DNA of 64,000 bases from Bryobacterales bacterium (GTDB lineage: Bacteria; Acidobacteriota; Terriglobia; Bryobacterales; Bryobacteraceae), in assembly GCA_016721425.1 (NCBI GenBank), contig JADKID010000012.1, positions 1-64,000 of the forward strand, given 5' to 3'. A model generated the notes under the pieces. It was not told where the DNA came from, ran no database searches, and worked only from the letters and a program-made list of their open reading frames with translations. Both the position numbers and the translations under genes were made by a program. This document shows positions 33,826 through 42,036 of the stretch, in pieces. The stretch's first letter is position 1, and the number at the start of each line of letters is the position of its first letter.

Positions 33826-35109
33826 TCAGGAGAAGCGCGTACGCCGCCAGAGCATCACCGCGCCGACGGCCAGAAAGGCCAAGGTCCCTGCGCCAAGCGC
33901 CGCCGCCCAGGAGAGCTCGAAGTGAATCGGCGGCCTCGTGGCGAACGAGCCCAGCCAGGCAAAAATCCCGAGAGCAACTACCACCACCAGCCCCTCCCAC
34001 CATTGCCGGGCGGGCGTTTCCTGCGCCAGCGGGTCACTCCCCTGCATGATGGCCGTCACCCGCTTCGGATCCATTCCATAACGGGAGCACTCGCGATGCA
34101 TCGCCTGGCGCCACGCTGCCTGTTCGGATTCCGGCGCCTCCGCCATGCCGATCGCCGCCGCGCCCACAATCATGATCAGCGACCCCACCAGCACGATCGC
34201 CTGGGCATTGCCGCCCAGCGCGGCCAACTCGCCAAACACCAGCGCGCCCCAGGCCAACCCCCACAGCTGATTTGTGTTCGAGAGCGGAATCCCGCGGCCG
34301 ATGCCAATGTACTTCGCCGCATACTGCTGGAACAGATCGCCGATCACCCAGCAGAAGCCGCCCAGAAACAGCCAGAACAGCGCCGGCTTGGCCTTCGTCA
34401 GCTCCAATGTTAGGCCGTCCGTGCCGCCATGGAACAGCACGGCCATCAGCAGCGTGGTCCCCAGCTCGCCGAACGTGAAAACCGTCACAAAGGACAGTGG
34501 ATTCATGCCGCTGATGTAGGCCTTGCGGTACGGAATGTACATCGTGCCCCACAGCAACCCGGCCCCTAGCGCCGCCAGGATCCCCATCGTGGACCCGCGG
34601 TGTGCCCCGCCCGAAGTCTGCGTCGTCGCATAGGCCAGTAGGCATGCGCCAATCAGCAATGCCGTGCCTCCGCCCAACACCTTGGCCCATTGCCTGGCTC
34701 CAGCGCCGCGCAGCTCGTTGAACAGCAGCCAGCCCCAGAAAAGCCCCACCAGGCTATTCAGATTCCACAGTGGAAAGGCGATGGAGAGCCCCACGTCGCG
34801 GATCGCGAACACGGTGAGCGTGTTGGCCACAGCCCAGAGCATTCCGGCCAGAATCGCCCAGATCACCAGGTGCGGCTTCTCCTTCAGATCCATCCAGATA
34901 TACCCGGTGCCCTTCAGCGCCATCGGCACCGTCCAGCGCGCCACAAATACGCCAGCCACCATACCCAGCGAGATGACGAACGGCGAGAGGCCGGTGGTCA
35001 CCAGCTTGGTCGGCGCCTCCGCGGCGCCCAGCCACGCGCCGGCCGCCAGGCCACATACGACGCCCAGCACATGGAGGGAACGCGGCGATTGCGCCGGAGC
35101 GATACTCAC
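33826..35109 (-). CDS. GRP/RhaT-like sugar transporter of the DMT superfamily
   Basis: A 427-residue protein with about ten membrane helices in two EamA-like halves (about 15-155 and 165-330), plus a C-terminal pair. It has LGAAEAPTKL in the first helix and NTNQLWGLAWGALVFGEL in a later one, which suit glucose/ribose porter or rhamnose-type carriers; the substrate is unproven. GTG 35109 is preferred because its GTG overlaps the stop of the 33-residue peptide (GTGA at 35106-35109), coupling the two. The gene is followed by a small hairpin. The insert between helices 9 and 10 (PESEQAAWRQAMHRECSRYG) is likely cytoplasmic. Confidence 0.82.
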   Translation of the reverse strand: MSIAPAQSPRSLHVLGVVCGLAAGAWLGAAEAPTKLVTTGLSPFVISLGMVAGVFVARWTVPMALKGTGYIWMDLKEKPHLVIWAILAGMLWAVANTLTVFAIRDVGLSIAFPLWNLNSLVGLFWGWLLFNELRGAGARQWAKVLGGGTALLIGACLLAYATTQTSGGAHRGSTMGILAALGAGLLWGTMYIPYRKAYISGMNPLSFVTVFTFGELGTTLLMAVLFHGGTDGLTLELTKAKPALFWLFLGGFCWVIGDLFQQYAAKYIGIGRGIPLSNTNQLWGLAWGALVFGELAALGGNAQAIVLVGSLIMIVGAAAIGMAEAPESEQAAWRQAMHRECSRYGMDPKRVTAIMQGSDPLAQETPARQWWEGLVVVVALGIFAWLGSFATRPPIHFELSWAAALGAGTLAFLAVGAVMLWRRTRFS

Positions 35110-35207
35110 CGCAGCACCGCCAGCAACGCGGTCCCGATTATGAGCACGCAAACCGGCACCCAGAAGTGCGCATCCGTGGCGATTGAGCTGATCATCGAAC
35201 GTTTCAA
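35106..35207 (-). CDS. 33-residue single-helix membrane peptide, coupled to the transporter
   Basis: TTG at 35207 has GGAGG 8 nt upstream (35216-35220). It opens MKRSMISSIATDAHFW, then a hydrophobic stretch VPVCVLIIGTALLAVL and a final Arg, and its TGA overlaps the transporter GTG. Positive N-terminus, one helix, no other domain: it resembles small regulatory or accessory subunits of membrane transporters. It is too short for usual gene callers. Conservation is untested. Confidence 0.5.
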   Translation of the reverse strand: MKRSMISSIATDAHFWVPVCVLIIGTALLAVLR

Positions 35208-35308
35208 CGAGGTAACCTCCAGATCCTGGACGACCCAGTAAAACACAAAACCGCGCCTAGTGCCTACTCCCCGCCGCGCTTCGACGCCTGGCCAGCAAAA
35301 CTTGGGGC

Positions 35309-35335
35309 TTGCATTTAGCGGATTTCATGTATACT
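35309..35335 (+). promoter_or_regulatory. Promoter of the RRM gene
   Basis: TTGCAT (35309-35314), 15-bp spacer, TATACT (35330-35335). Both hexamers match well but the spacing is short; CTTGCA gives 16 bp. Confidence 0.6.
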
Positions 35336-35341
35336 GTCAAG

Positions 35342-35446
35342 TAGGTTTGATCGTCCAGCCAATCTCAGGTAAGAGCCAACGGCGTTTTCCGCTCGTCCTT
35401 CTTTTCCTCGAAGTTAGCCCGCCTTCCGACCAGTAAAGGATTTAGC
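35342..35446 (+). promoter_or_regulatory. Long 5' leader of the RRM gene
   Basis: About 100 nt between the predicted start of transcription and the GTG at 35447. Long leaders are common in cold-induced RNA-binding genes. AAAGGA lies 7 nt before the start. No named riboswitch was recognised. Confidence 0.4.
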
Positions 35447-35779
35447 GTGAAGAATATTTTTGTTGGCAACCTCAGTTTCGGCGCAACCGAAGATTCCCTC
35501 CGTTCGCTTTTCGAAGCCTACGGCACTGTTGACCGTGTTAGCATCGTGACCGACCGTGAAACGGGCCGCTCCCGCGGCTTTGGCTTCGTCGAGATGAGCA
35601 ACGACGAAGAGGGCGACCGCGCCATCGCTGCCGTCAATGGCAAGGATCTCGACGGTCGCACCATGAACGTGAACGAAGCTCGTCCCAAGACTGAGCGCAG
35701 CGGCGGCGGCGGCGGAGGCCGTTCGGGCGGCGGCGGCGGTTACGGCGGCGGCGGCGGCGGTGGTCGCAACCGCTGGTAG
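35447..35779 (+). CDS. Glycine-rich RNA-binding protein with one RRM
   Basis: A 110-residue protein. One RRM covers about 1-80: RNP2 is IFVGNL (4-9) and RNP1 is RGFGFVEM (about 43-50), with conserved aromatic positions. The tail (84-110) is Gly-rich with Arg and ends GGGRNRW. Bacterial RRM proteins of this kind bind RNA and are often cold-responsive. The start is a GTG with AAGGA upstream. It has its own promoter, leader and terminator, so it is a single-gene unit. Confidence 0.95.
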   Translation: MKNIFVGNLSFGATEDSLRSLFEAYGTVDRVSIVTDRETGRSRGFGFVEMSNDEEGDRAIAAVNGKDLDGRTMNVNEARPKTERSGGGGGGRSGGGGGYGGGGGGGRNRW

Positions 35780-35797
35780 TCTTCTGTTTCGAGTCGG

Positions 35798-35829
35798 ACC
35801 GGCCGGGGATACTCTCCCCGGCCGGTTTT
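35798..35829 (+). terminator. Strong rho-independent terminator of the RRM gene
   Basis: 11-bp stem ACCGGCCGGGG/CCCCGGCCGGT (35798-35808 and 35816-35826), 7-nt loop, then TTTT. Confidence 0.9.
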
Positions 35830-35848
35830 GCTTTGGAGGTCCACCTCA

Positions 35849-36283
35849 ATGCTCAAGTTGCTTCTGACTCTGCTGACAGCCCTACTGGCCTGGGGCGCCG
35901 CCGACGATTGGGCCAACGTCCGCGCCATTCGCTCCGGCACCGAGATTCGCGTCTATAAAAAGGGTTCCACCCAACCGGTTGTCGCGAAGATGGACGAAGC
36001 CAGCGACGAGAACCTGCTGGTAGTCGTGAAGAACGAGCAGGTGGCTATTCCGCGCGAACAGATCGAACGCATAGACGCCCGTCCTACCGGCAGCAACGCG
36101 CGGACCACCAAGGAAACACGCACCACAGTCGACCCGCCCAACGGCAAGGCCGCCGCGCCGCCCTCACAAGTGAAAGGGCCGGACGGTCCTTCCACCTCGA
36201 CCTCCACGTCGGTATCTGTAGGCTCCAAGCCCGACTTTGAGACGGTCTACCGGCGCCGGGCCGGCGCTAGCGCACGTCCCTGA
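35849..36283 (+). CDS. Secreted hypothetical protein, 144 residues
   Basis: It has a signal peptide (about 1-16, LLLTLLTALLAWGAA) and a small beta-rich domain (about 17-70) with ALxSGTEIRVYKK- and VAIPREQIERID-like blocks that resemble SH3-like/YgdI folds. The rest is Pro/Ser/Thr-rich and probably unstructured (STSTSTSVSVG). ATG 35849 has GGAGG 10 nt upstream. Its end overlaps the convergent AGE-epimerase gene by 17 bp. Function unknown. Confidence 0.72.
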   Translation: MLKLLLTLLTALLAWGAADDWANVRAIRSGTEIRVYKKGSTQPVVAKMDEASDENLLVVVKNEQVAIPREQIERIDARPTGSNARTTKETRTTVDPPNGKAAAPPSQVKGPDGPSTSTSTSVSVGSKPDFETVYRRRAGASARP

Positions 36284-37748
36284 ATACCACCTTCTGGATC
36301 GCCCCGATCCGCTCGTCCGGCGTCGCGGTCAGCGACTCCACACGGGCTGAGTAATAGTAGGGGCGGATGGCGGCATCCTCTGGCATCGCCTGGAAGTTGT
36401 AGTAGAGCGTCACAGGCTCGTCCAGGATCTGCTGGCTGGTGATGTAGCCCACCATCGCGTGCTCCAGCGAATGATAGGCATTCTTCCACGGCCACGCCTT
36501 GGGCTGATCGTTCAACGGCAGGTTGGTCTTGCCATCAATCGTTGTCCAGATCTCGCCGTAACGCTTGTCCGGGAAGTAGGTCAGAAAGTAGTTGTGCGTA
36601 TTAGGCAGATACCTGGCAGCCATCGGGTCGGTCATGCCCAGCGAGCCCGCAAACTGATCCAGTTCGGCGTAGATCCACCAGCTCTTATTGATATCCGTCT
36701 GGCCACCCTTGAGCGGAGCACTGGCCCAGGATCCGTTGTTGGGCAGATAGGCCCGATCCAGAATCCGGCGTCCGTTGGTCTCGGCGAACTCAACCAGATA
36801 CTGGTCTCCGGTCATCAGCCCGGTATTACGGATCATCCACATCGCCTTGATTGAGTGGCCAAAGTCCGTGGTGCCGGTCTGCTCCAGATCCAGGTCGGAC
36901 GGCTTGTCCACCTGAAGCAGGAAGACGTTCTCCTTCGTCGAATAGAGCTGGCCGATCATGATGTAGGCCAGCGATTGGCTGGTCCACTTGAAGTCCTCCT
37001 GCTCGTACGGCGGCAGCGTGGGCGCCAGCATGATCAGGTAGGCGTTCATCTGATCGAGCTGCGCAGTCAGCTTCTTCTGGTCCGCGCGCGCAGTTCCGTT
37101 GTCGGCCAGCATCCAGTTCAAGGCGCTGATCCTGGGATTGTAGTAGTTCTCGAAAATGTAGTTCTTCACCGCCAGGATGTCGGGCAGCACTTCGGTGTCG
37201 CGGGTCAGGTAGTAGTAGAACGAGATGCCCAGCAATCCGTAGGCGAGCTGCTGCGGATCACGCAATTCTCGCTTGGGACCCCAAACACCGCTCACCGGAT
37301 CCTGCGTCTGCGCGATGCCGCCGCCCTTGCGGTCGTAAATGTTCTCACGCAGGTACTGGACGCCCGCCTTCATATACTCCATGAACGTCGGGTCGCCGGT
37401 CAGGTGGTACAGCACACCGTAGCCGTAGATCTGGCGCGAGAAGGCCACCAGATAGCGTTGCCGATCGGAATACAGCCAGCCGTTGTTCCTGATCTCCGGA
37501 CAGAGGTTCTTCTCGTAGGTGGGCAGCGTGCCGTCGTCGCAGCGGGTGGTGGGAAAGGCGCCCAGCGGCTTGCCCAGAGCATCCGGGTGAATCCAGAAAG
37601 GCATCAGATCGCCGAGAGCGTGAGAAAGCCACCACTCGCCGCGATGCAAACGCTGCCGCAATTCTTCCGCGTTGGCCGGTACTGGCGGTGGGGTCTGGGC
37701 GGGAGCAAGGCTCGTGAGGAGGATAAGGAAAATCAGTGCGCGGCGCAT
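36267..37748 (-). CDS. AGE-family (N-acylglucosamine 2-epimerase-like) protein, exported
   Basis: A 493-residue alpha/alpha-barrel protein. The N-terminal signal MRRALIFLILLTSLAPAQ is followed by a typical AGE barrel, with WLYSDRQRYLVAFSRQIYGYG, NWMLADNGTA, FGHSIKAMWMIR and AYHSLEHAMVGYI. These hold the family His and Trp/Arg positions (DFGHSIK, SLEHA). AGE-type enzymes epimerise or isomerise sugars; this is an exported version with an unknown substrate. ATG 37748 is chosen for the signal peptide. It is divergent from the mannonate dehydratase gene and converges with the small gene at 35849. Confidence 0.87.
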   Translation of the reverse strand: MRRALIFLILLTSLAPAQTPPPVPANAEELRQRLHRGEWWLSHALGDLMPFWIHPDALGKPLGAFPTTRCDDGTLPTYEKNLCPEIRNNGWLYSDRQRYLVAFSRQIYGYGVLYHLTGDPTFMEYMKAGVQYLRENIYDRKGGGIAQTQDPVSGVWGPKRELRDPQQLAYGLLGISFYYYLTRDTEVLPDILAVKNYIFENYYNPRISALNWMLADNGTARADQKKLTAQLDQMNAYLIMLAPTLPPYEQEDFKWTSQSLAYIMIGQLYSTKENVFLLQVDKPSDLDLEQTGTTDFGHSIKAMWMIRNTGLMTGDQYLVEFAETNGRRILDRAYLPNNGSWASAPLKGGQTDINKSWWIYAELDQFAGSLGMTDPMAARYLPNTHNYFLTYFPDKRYGEIWTTIDGKTNLPLNDQPKAWPWKNAYHSLEHAMVGYITSQQILDEPVTLYYNFQAMPEDAAIRPYYYSARVESLTATPDERIGAIQKVVFRDVR

Positions 37749-37868
37749 AGAGGCTAATGAATTAAGATTCGCATCTCCTGAATCCAGCATTCAACATTAC
37801 TCGGACTGGCGCAACGGGCCCAGCCCCGAATCTGATACGATTCTGCCGGATAGAGAGGTTCCATCACG

Positions 37869-38957
37869 ATGAGCGAACTAACACGCAGAGATGCAATGCG
37901 CGGTACGTTGGCGGCGCTGGCGGCCACTGGAGCTGCGGTCGGCGGACCACGCTCCTCCTCACCACAGCCGGGCAAGGGCGTGATCCAACTGGCCGAGATC
38001 CTCAACCCCGGCGAGACCGCCCGCTTCCGTCTGGCCAAGCAGATCGGTATCAACCATGCCATTGTCGGCGTCAGCGGGGCGCTCTCCAAGGTTCATCGCT
38101 CCGAATATGTCTCCACCCTGACGAAGATCAAGCACGACATGGAGGCTAGCGGCCTGACCATGGCCGGCGTCGAGAGCCATCCTGTTCCGGCCGAGAAGAT
38201 TAAGCTCGGCCTCGCCGGACGCGATGAAGAGATCGAGAACTACAAGGCGGCCATCGATGCGCTGGCGAAGATCGGCGTCAACATGGTCTGCTACAACTTC
38301 ATGGCCGGCCTCGGCTGGTATCGCACGAAAGTCAACGTGCCGGAGCGCGGCGGCGCGCTCACCAGCGAGTTTGACAACAAGGACGCCATGTCACGCGGGC
38401 TGACCGAGTGGGGCGAAGTGAGCCAGGAAAAGGTGTGGTCCAACCTCGAGTACTTCCTGAAAGAGGTGATCCCTGTGGCCGAGCGCGCCGGCGTGAACAT
38501 GGCGCTGCATCCCGACGATCCGCCCATCCCCAAACTGCGAGGAATCGGGCGCATCCTCATCAGTGGCGCCAACTATCGTCGCGTCATGGATATCGTGCCC
38601 AGCAAGGTCAATGGTGTCACCTATTGCCAGGCCAACTTCGTAGCCATGGGCGAGGACGTCTACAAACTGGCCGAAGAGTTCCTGCGGAAGAAGAAGATGT
38701 TCTTTGTCCACTACCGCGACATCGAGGGCAAGGGCGATCACTTCCGCGAGACCTTCCACGACAACGGCCCGACTGACATGGCGCGACTGCTGAAGATCTA
38801 CAGCGATGGCGGCTTCCGCGGCGCCATGCGCCCGGACCACGCCCCCACGCTGGAGGGCGAGGGCAACGACCGGCCAGGCTACGCCATGGGCGGCAAGGTC
38901 TTCGCCATCGGCTACATGAAGGGCATCATGGACGCGATGAAGATCGCCTACGAATAA
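37869..38957 (+). CDS. uxuA: Mannonate dehydratase-like TIM barrel (UxuA family), exported
   Basis: A 362-residue protein with a Tat-like signal (TRRDAMRGTLAALAATGAAVGG). The UxuA-type barrel has MALHPDDPPIPKLRG, a metal site (YCQANF and FVHYRDIEGKGD) and a C-terminal MRPDHAPTLEGEGNDRPGYAMG. UxuA removes water from D-mannonate to give 2-keto-3-deoxygluconate in hexuronate breakdown. An exported form is unusual, since UxuA is normally cytoplasmic, so it could be a paralogue with a different sugar. GAGAGG lies before ATG 37869. Its TAA overlaps the hypC start (TAATG). Confidence 0.88.
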   Translation: MSELTRRDAMRGTLAALAATGAAVGGPRSSSPQPGKGVIQLAEILNPGETARFRLAKQIGINHAIVGVSGALSKVHRSEYVSTLTKIKHDMEASGLTMAGVESHPVPAEKIKLGLAGRDEEIENYKAAIDALAKIGVNMVCYNFMAGLGWYRTKVNVPERGGALTSEFDNKDAMSRGLTEWGEVSQEKVWSNLEYFLKEVIPVAERAGVNMALHPDDPPIPKLRGIGRILISGANYRRVMDIVPSKVNGVTYCQANFVAMGEDVYKLAEEFLRKKKMFFVHYRDIEGKGDHFRETFHDNGPTDMARLLKIYSDGGFRGAMRPDHAPTLEGEGNDRPGYAMGGKVFAIGYMKGIMDAMKIAYE

Positions 38958-39190
38958 TGTGCCTCGCTGTGCCCGGTGAACTCCTCGAGATTAGCGGCAA
39001 TGACGATCTGACTCGCACGGGCCGCGTGTCGTTTGGCGGCGTCATCAAGGAAGTGTCGCTGGCCTACACGCCGGAGGCGAAGCTGGGGGACTACGTACTG
39101 GTCCACGTCGGCTTCGCCATTCAAACCATCAACGAAGACGAAGCGAGGCGCACTCTGGCGCTGATCCGCGAGTTACAGGACGCCGAGTAG
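38957..39190 (+). CDS. hypC: HypC/HupF family hydrogenase-maturation protein, orphan
   Basis: A 77-residue HypC-type protein with the N-terminal MCLAVPGEL (the Cys2 that binds the Fe complex), VSFGGVIKEVSLAYTP and GDYVLVHVGFAIQTINEDEA. HypC chaperones the Fe(CN)2CO group to [NiFe]-hydrogenase with HypD. No hydrogenase or other hyp gene is in this window. It overlaps the mannonate-dehydratase stop by one base, and the sulfatase starts 2 bp after its stop. It may serve another HypD-like system or be a relic. Confidence 0.93.
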   Translation: MCLAVPGELLEISGNDDLTRTGRVSFGGVIKEVSLAYTPEAKLGDYVLVHVGFAIQTINEDEARRTLALIRELQDAE

Positions 39191-39191
39191 C

Positions 39192-40619
39192 ATGAACAGG
39201 CGCAGCTTCCTCCATTCCTCGGCGGCGCTCCCGGCAGCCGCTGCCGTAATGCAATCCCCGTCCATCAGCCAACCGGGCGGCAAGCCCAACGTGATCTGGT
39301 TTTTCGGCGATCAGCACCGCGCCCAGGCCCTCGGCTGCAATAGCGACGCTAACGCGCGCACGCCCACCATCGACAATCTCTCCTCCACCGGCGTGCAGTT
39401 CACCGGCGCCGTATCGGGCTTCCCGCTCTGCTGCCCCTTCCGCGGCTCGCTGCTCACCGGACGCTATCCCCATCACGCCGTCGTCGGCCACCAGTACCCT
39501 CTGCCGGAAGGCATGCCCACCATCGCCCAACCGCTGAAGGAGGCGGGCTACCACACTGCCTATATCGGCAAGTGGCATCTCGGCGGATTCCAGGAGTCCC
39601 AGGGCCGCGCCGCCCACTTCATCACCGATCCCAACAAACGCGGCGGCTTCGATCACTGGGTGGGCTACGAGAACAACAACTCGCAATACGATTGCTGGGT
39701 GCATGGCGGCGCCGGCAAGGACGCCTTCCACTACCGCCTGCCCGGCTACGAAACCGATTGCCTGACAGACCTGCTGATCCAATACGTCAAACAACAGGCA
39801 GCCGCCCAGCGCAGCGGCACGGGCCAGCCCTTCTTTGCCGCGTGCTCAGTGCAGCCCCCGCACGATCCCTATGTGGCGCCGCCCGAATACCGGCAACGCT
39901 GGTCGGCGGGCAACATCCAGTTCCGCCCCAACGTCCCGCTGGCCCCCTCCATCCGCGAGCGGGCCGCCCTGGAAATGGCCGGTTACTACGCCATGGTGGA
40001 GAACCTCGATCACAACCTGAACCGCGTCATGCAGGCGCTCCAGGCAGAGGGGCTCGCCTTCAACACCCACCTGATGTTCTTTTCCGATCACGGCGACATG
40101 CTCGGCTCACAGGGCCAATTCCGCAAGATGACTCCGCACGAGGAATCGATCCGCGTGCCGTTCGTCATCAGCGGCGCCACGCCCACCTACGAGGGCCACA
40201 TGACCGGCCGCATGCCGGTGCTGATCAACGCGCCCGATATCGCGCCCACCACCCTCGGCCTGTGCGGACTCAAGCAGCCTTCCTGGATGGAGGGTAGGGA
40301 TCTTTCCGCCTTCCGGCTGCGCCGGCCGGGCACACCGCCGCCCGAACTGCCGGATTCAGCCTACCTCCAGACCGTCGTGCCCACCGGACACGGCGACTCC
40401 GTGAACAAACCTTACCGCGGCCTGGTGACCCGTGACGGCTGGAAATACGCCTGCTTCGACAACATGAGCTGGCTCCTCTTCAACCTCAACGAGGATCCCT
40501 ACGAGCAGGCCAACCTCGCCCATAACAACCGCTACCGCGCGGAGCGGCAGCGGCTGATTCAGCGCCTCAGGCAGTGGGTCGCCGATACCGGCGATAAGTT
40601 CAATATCCCTACGGATTAA
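39192..40619 (+). CDS. Sulfatase, formylglycine-dependent, Tat-exported
   Basis: A 475-residue type-I sulfatase. The Tat signal is MNRRSFLHSSAAL. The catalytic motif is C80-C-P82-F-R84, then GSLLTGRYP, matching C-x-P-x-R; C80 should become formylglycine, made by a separate enzyme (FGE or anSME) not in this window. Metal and substrate signs are DQHRAQ, GKWHLGGF and FSDHGDMLG, with a terminal WKYACFDN. Members cleave sulfate esters from sulfated polysaccharides. Position 83 is Phe where Ser is common. It follows hypC closely, and converges with the fucosidase (11-bp overlap). Confidence 0.93.
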   Translation: MNRRSFLHSSAALPAAAAVMQSPSISQPGGKPNVIWFFGDQHRAQALGCNSDANARTPTIDNLSSTGVQFTGAVSGFPLCCPFRGSLLTGRYPHHAVVGHQYPLPEGMPTIAQPLKEAGYHTAYIGKWHLGGFQESQGRAAHFITDPNKRGGFDHWVGYENNNSQYDCWVHGGAGKDAFHYRLPGYETDCLTDLLIQYVKQQAAAQRSGTGQPFFAACSVQPPHDPYVAPPEYRQRWSAGNIQFRPNVPLAPSIRERAALEMAGYYAMVENLDHNLNRVMQALQAEGLAFNTHLMFFSDHGDMLGSQGQFRKMTPHEESIRVPFVISGATPTYEGHMTGRMPVLINAPDIAPTTLGLCGLKQPSWMEGRDLSAFRLRRPGTPPPELPDSAYLQTVVPTGHGDSVNKPYRGLVTRDGWKYACFDNMSWLLFNLNEDPYEQANLAHNNRYRAERQRLIQRLRQWVADTGDKFNIPTD

Positions 40620-42015
40620 CCGGCGCCGGAGCGGGCGTCATCCTCAGCGCCAGGGCATGCTCGCCCGGCAGCCTGGAGGGCGCATCGATGACAAGATCGG
40701 CGCCGGCCTGCTTCCACTTCACATCGCCGCCGCCCAACAGCCGCACCTTCATGCCGGCCGCCGCCGTCAGGCCGGGCACCGTCAGTTTTGCCGTTGCGGG
40801 GCGCGTGAGCAGGAACGCGTACAGCGCGTCGCCCTTCTTTGTGAAGCGCACGTCGATACCGTCGGCCGTCCTGGCCGAGGGCCGCACCCACGGCCGCGTA
40901 GCGACGATGCCTTCGCTGTTCATCGCCATCCAACGGCCCAGCGCCTTCAGCCGATCGGTCTGAATCTCCGAAATGGACCCATCGGGCTTGGGACCGATGT
41001 TGAGCAGCAGATTGCCGTTCTTGCTGACGATATCGACGAGCAGCGCGATCAGCTTGTCCGCGGCAAGGACCTGATCCGGACCCTCCACCTGGTTGTAGCC
41101 GAAGCTGAAGCCGAGCCCGCGGCAGGACTCCCACTTCTTCGCCGTGATCTTGTCGTACTTGGCGTACTCCGGTGTCGTGAAGTCAGAGAAATCCACGCTA
41201 AAGCGGTTGTTGATGACGCCGTCGCGGACTGTGTTGTAGTAGTCGGCAAACAGCGACTCGGGCTTGGCCAGCGCCGGGTAGCCGATGTCGTTCCAAAGCA
41301 CCGAAGGCTGGTAGAGCCGGATCAACTCCCGCCAATGGGCATCGGCATAGCGCGCGTACTCTTCCGTCTTCGGAGCCGTGGTGCGCAGGTCCCCCATCGT
41401 GGCCACAGGCCGCTGTTCAAAGGTCCAATCGAGTCCGCCTGAGTAGTACAGCCCCATCTTGAGGCCGGACGCGCGCACGGCCGTGGTGAGTTCGCCCACC
41501 AGATCGCGGGGTGAGTTCATCCCGCCCTGCGGACGCCGCGGATTCGGCACCTTGCTGGGCCACAGCGTATAGCCGTCGTGATGCTTCGTGGTCAGCACCA
41601 CATATTGCGCGCCAACATCGCGGAAGAGCGACGCCCACGACGCGGCCTTCCACTGGCGGTTCTGCTGCTCGAAGGTCTTGCCAAACTGGTAGTAGTCAAA
41701 ATCCGCGCCGTATGTCGCCACATGGTGCTTGTACGCGCCGGATTCCTTCAACCGGATGGAGTTCAGATACCACTCGGCATAGGGGTTCTGATAGAACCAC
41801 TTGGCCGGCGCCACCTTGCCGAGCTCCCCCGAAGGCTCCGCCCACGCGGGCACGGAGTAGAGCCCCCAATGAATGAAGATTCCCAGCTTGGCATCCTCAA
41901 ACCACGCTGGCACGGCATGCGTGCGGAGAGACGCCCACTCTGGCTGGAACTGTTTCGACTGCCCGAGCACCGCGCCGCCGGTGGCGAGCGCGCCAAGAAA
42001 GGACCTGCGTTGCAT
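40609..42015 (-). CDS. GH29 alpha-L-fucosidase, exported
   Basis: A 468-residue glycoside hydrolase. The N-terminal MQRRSFLGALATGG is a Tat-type signal. The GH29 (beta/alpha)8 core has KLGIFIHWGLYSVPAWAEP, YVVLTTKHHDGYTLWPSK, MGLYYSGGLDW, and the nucleophile Asp in PSVLWNDIGYP (about residue 240). A C-terminal beta domain starts about 370. The enzyme releases terminal L-fucose from glycans. It lies head to tail with an AP-superfamily hydrolase and convergent with the sulfatase, so sulfated or fucosylated glycan breakdown is plausible. ATG 42015 is chosen for the signal peptide; 42024 is also possible. Confidence 0.93.
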   Translation of the reverse strand: MQRRSFLGALATGGAVLGQSKQFQPEWASLRTHAVPAWFEDAKLGIFIHWGLYSVPAWAEPSGELGKVAPAKWFYQNPYAEWYLNSIRLKESGAYKHHVATYGADFDYYQFGKTFEQQNRQWKAASWASLFRDVGAQYVVLTTKHHDGYTLWPSKVPNPRRPQGGMNSPRDLVGELTTAVRASGLKMGLYYSGGLDWTFEQRPVATMGDLRTTAPKTEEYARYADAHWRELIRLYQPSVLWNDIGYPALAKPESLFADYYNTVRDGVINNRFSVDFSDFTTPEYAKYDKITAKKWESCRGLGFSFGYNQVEGPDQVLAADKLIALLVDIVSKNGNLLLNIGPKPDGSISEIQTDRLKALGRWMAMNSEGIVATRPWVRPSARTADGIDVRFTKKGDALYAFLLTRPATAKLTVPGLTAAAGMKVRLLGGGDVKWKQAGADLVIDAPSRLPGEHALALRMTPAPAPVNP

Positions 42016-42036
42016 GGCTGGCATTGTATCGTGTCT

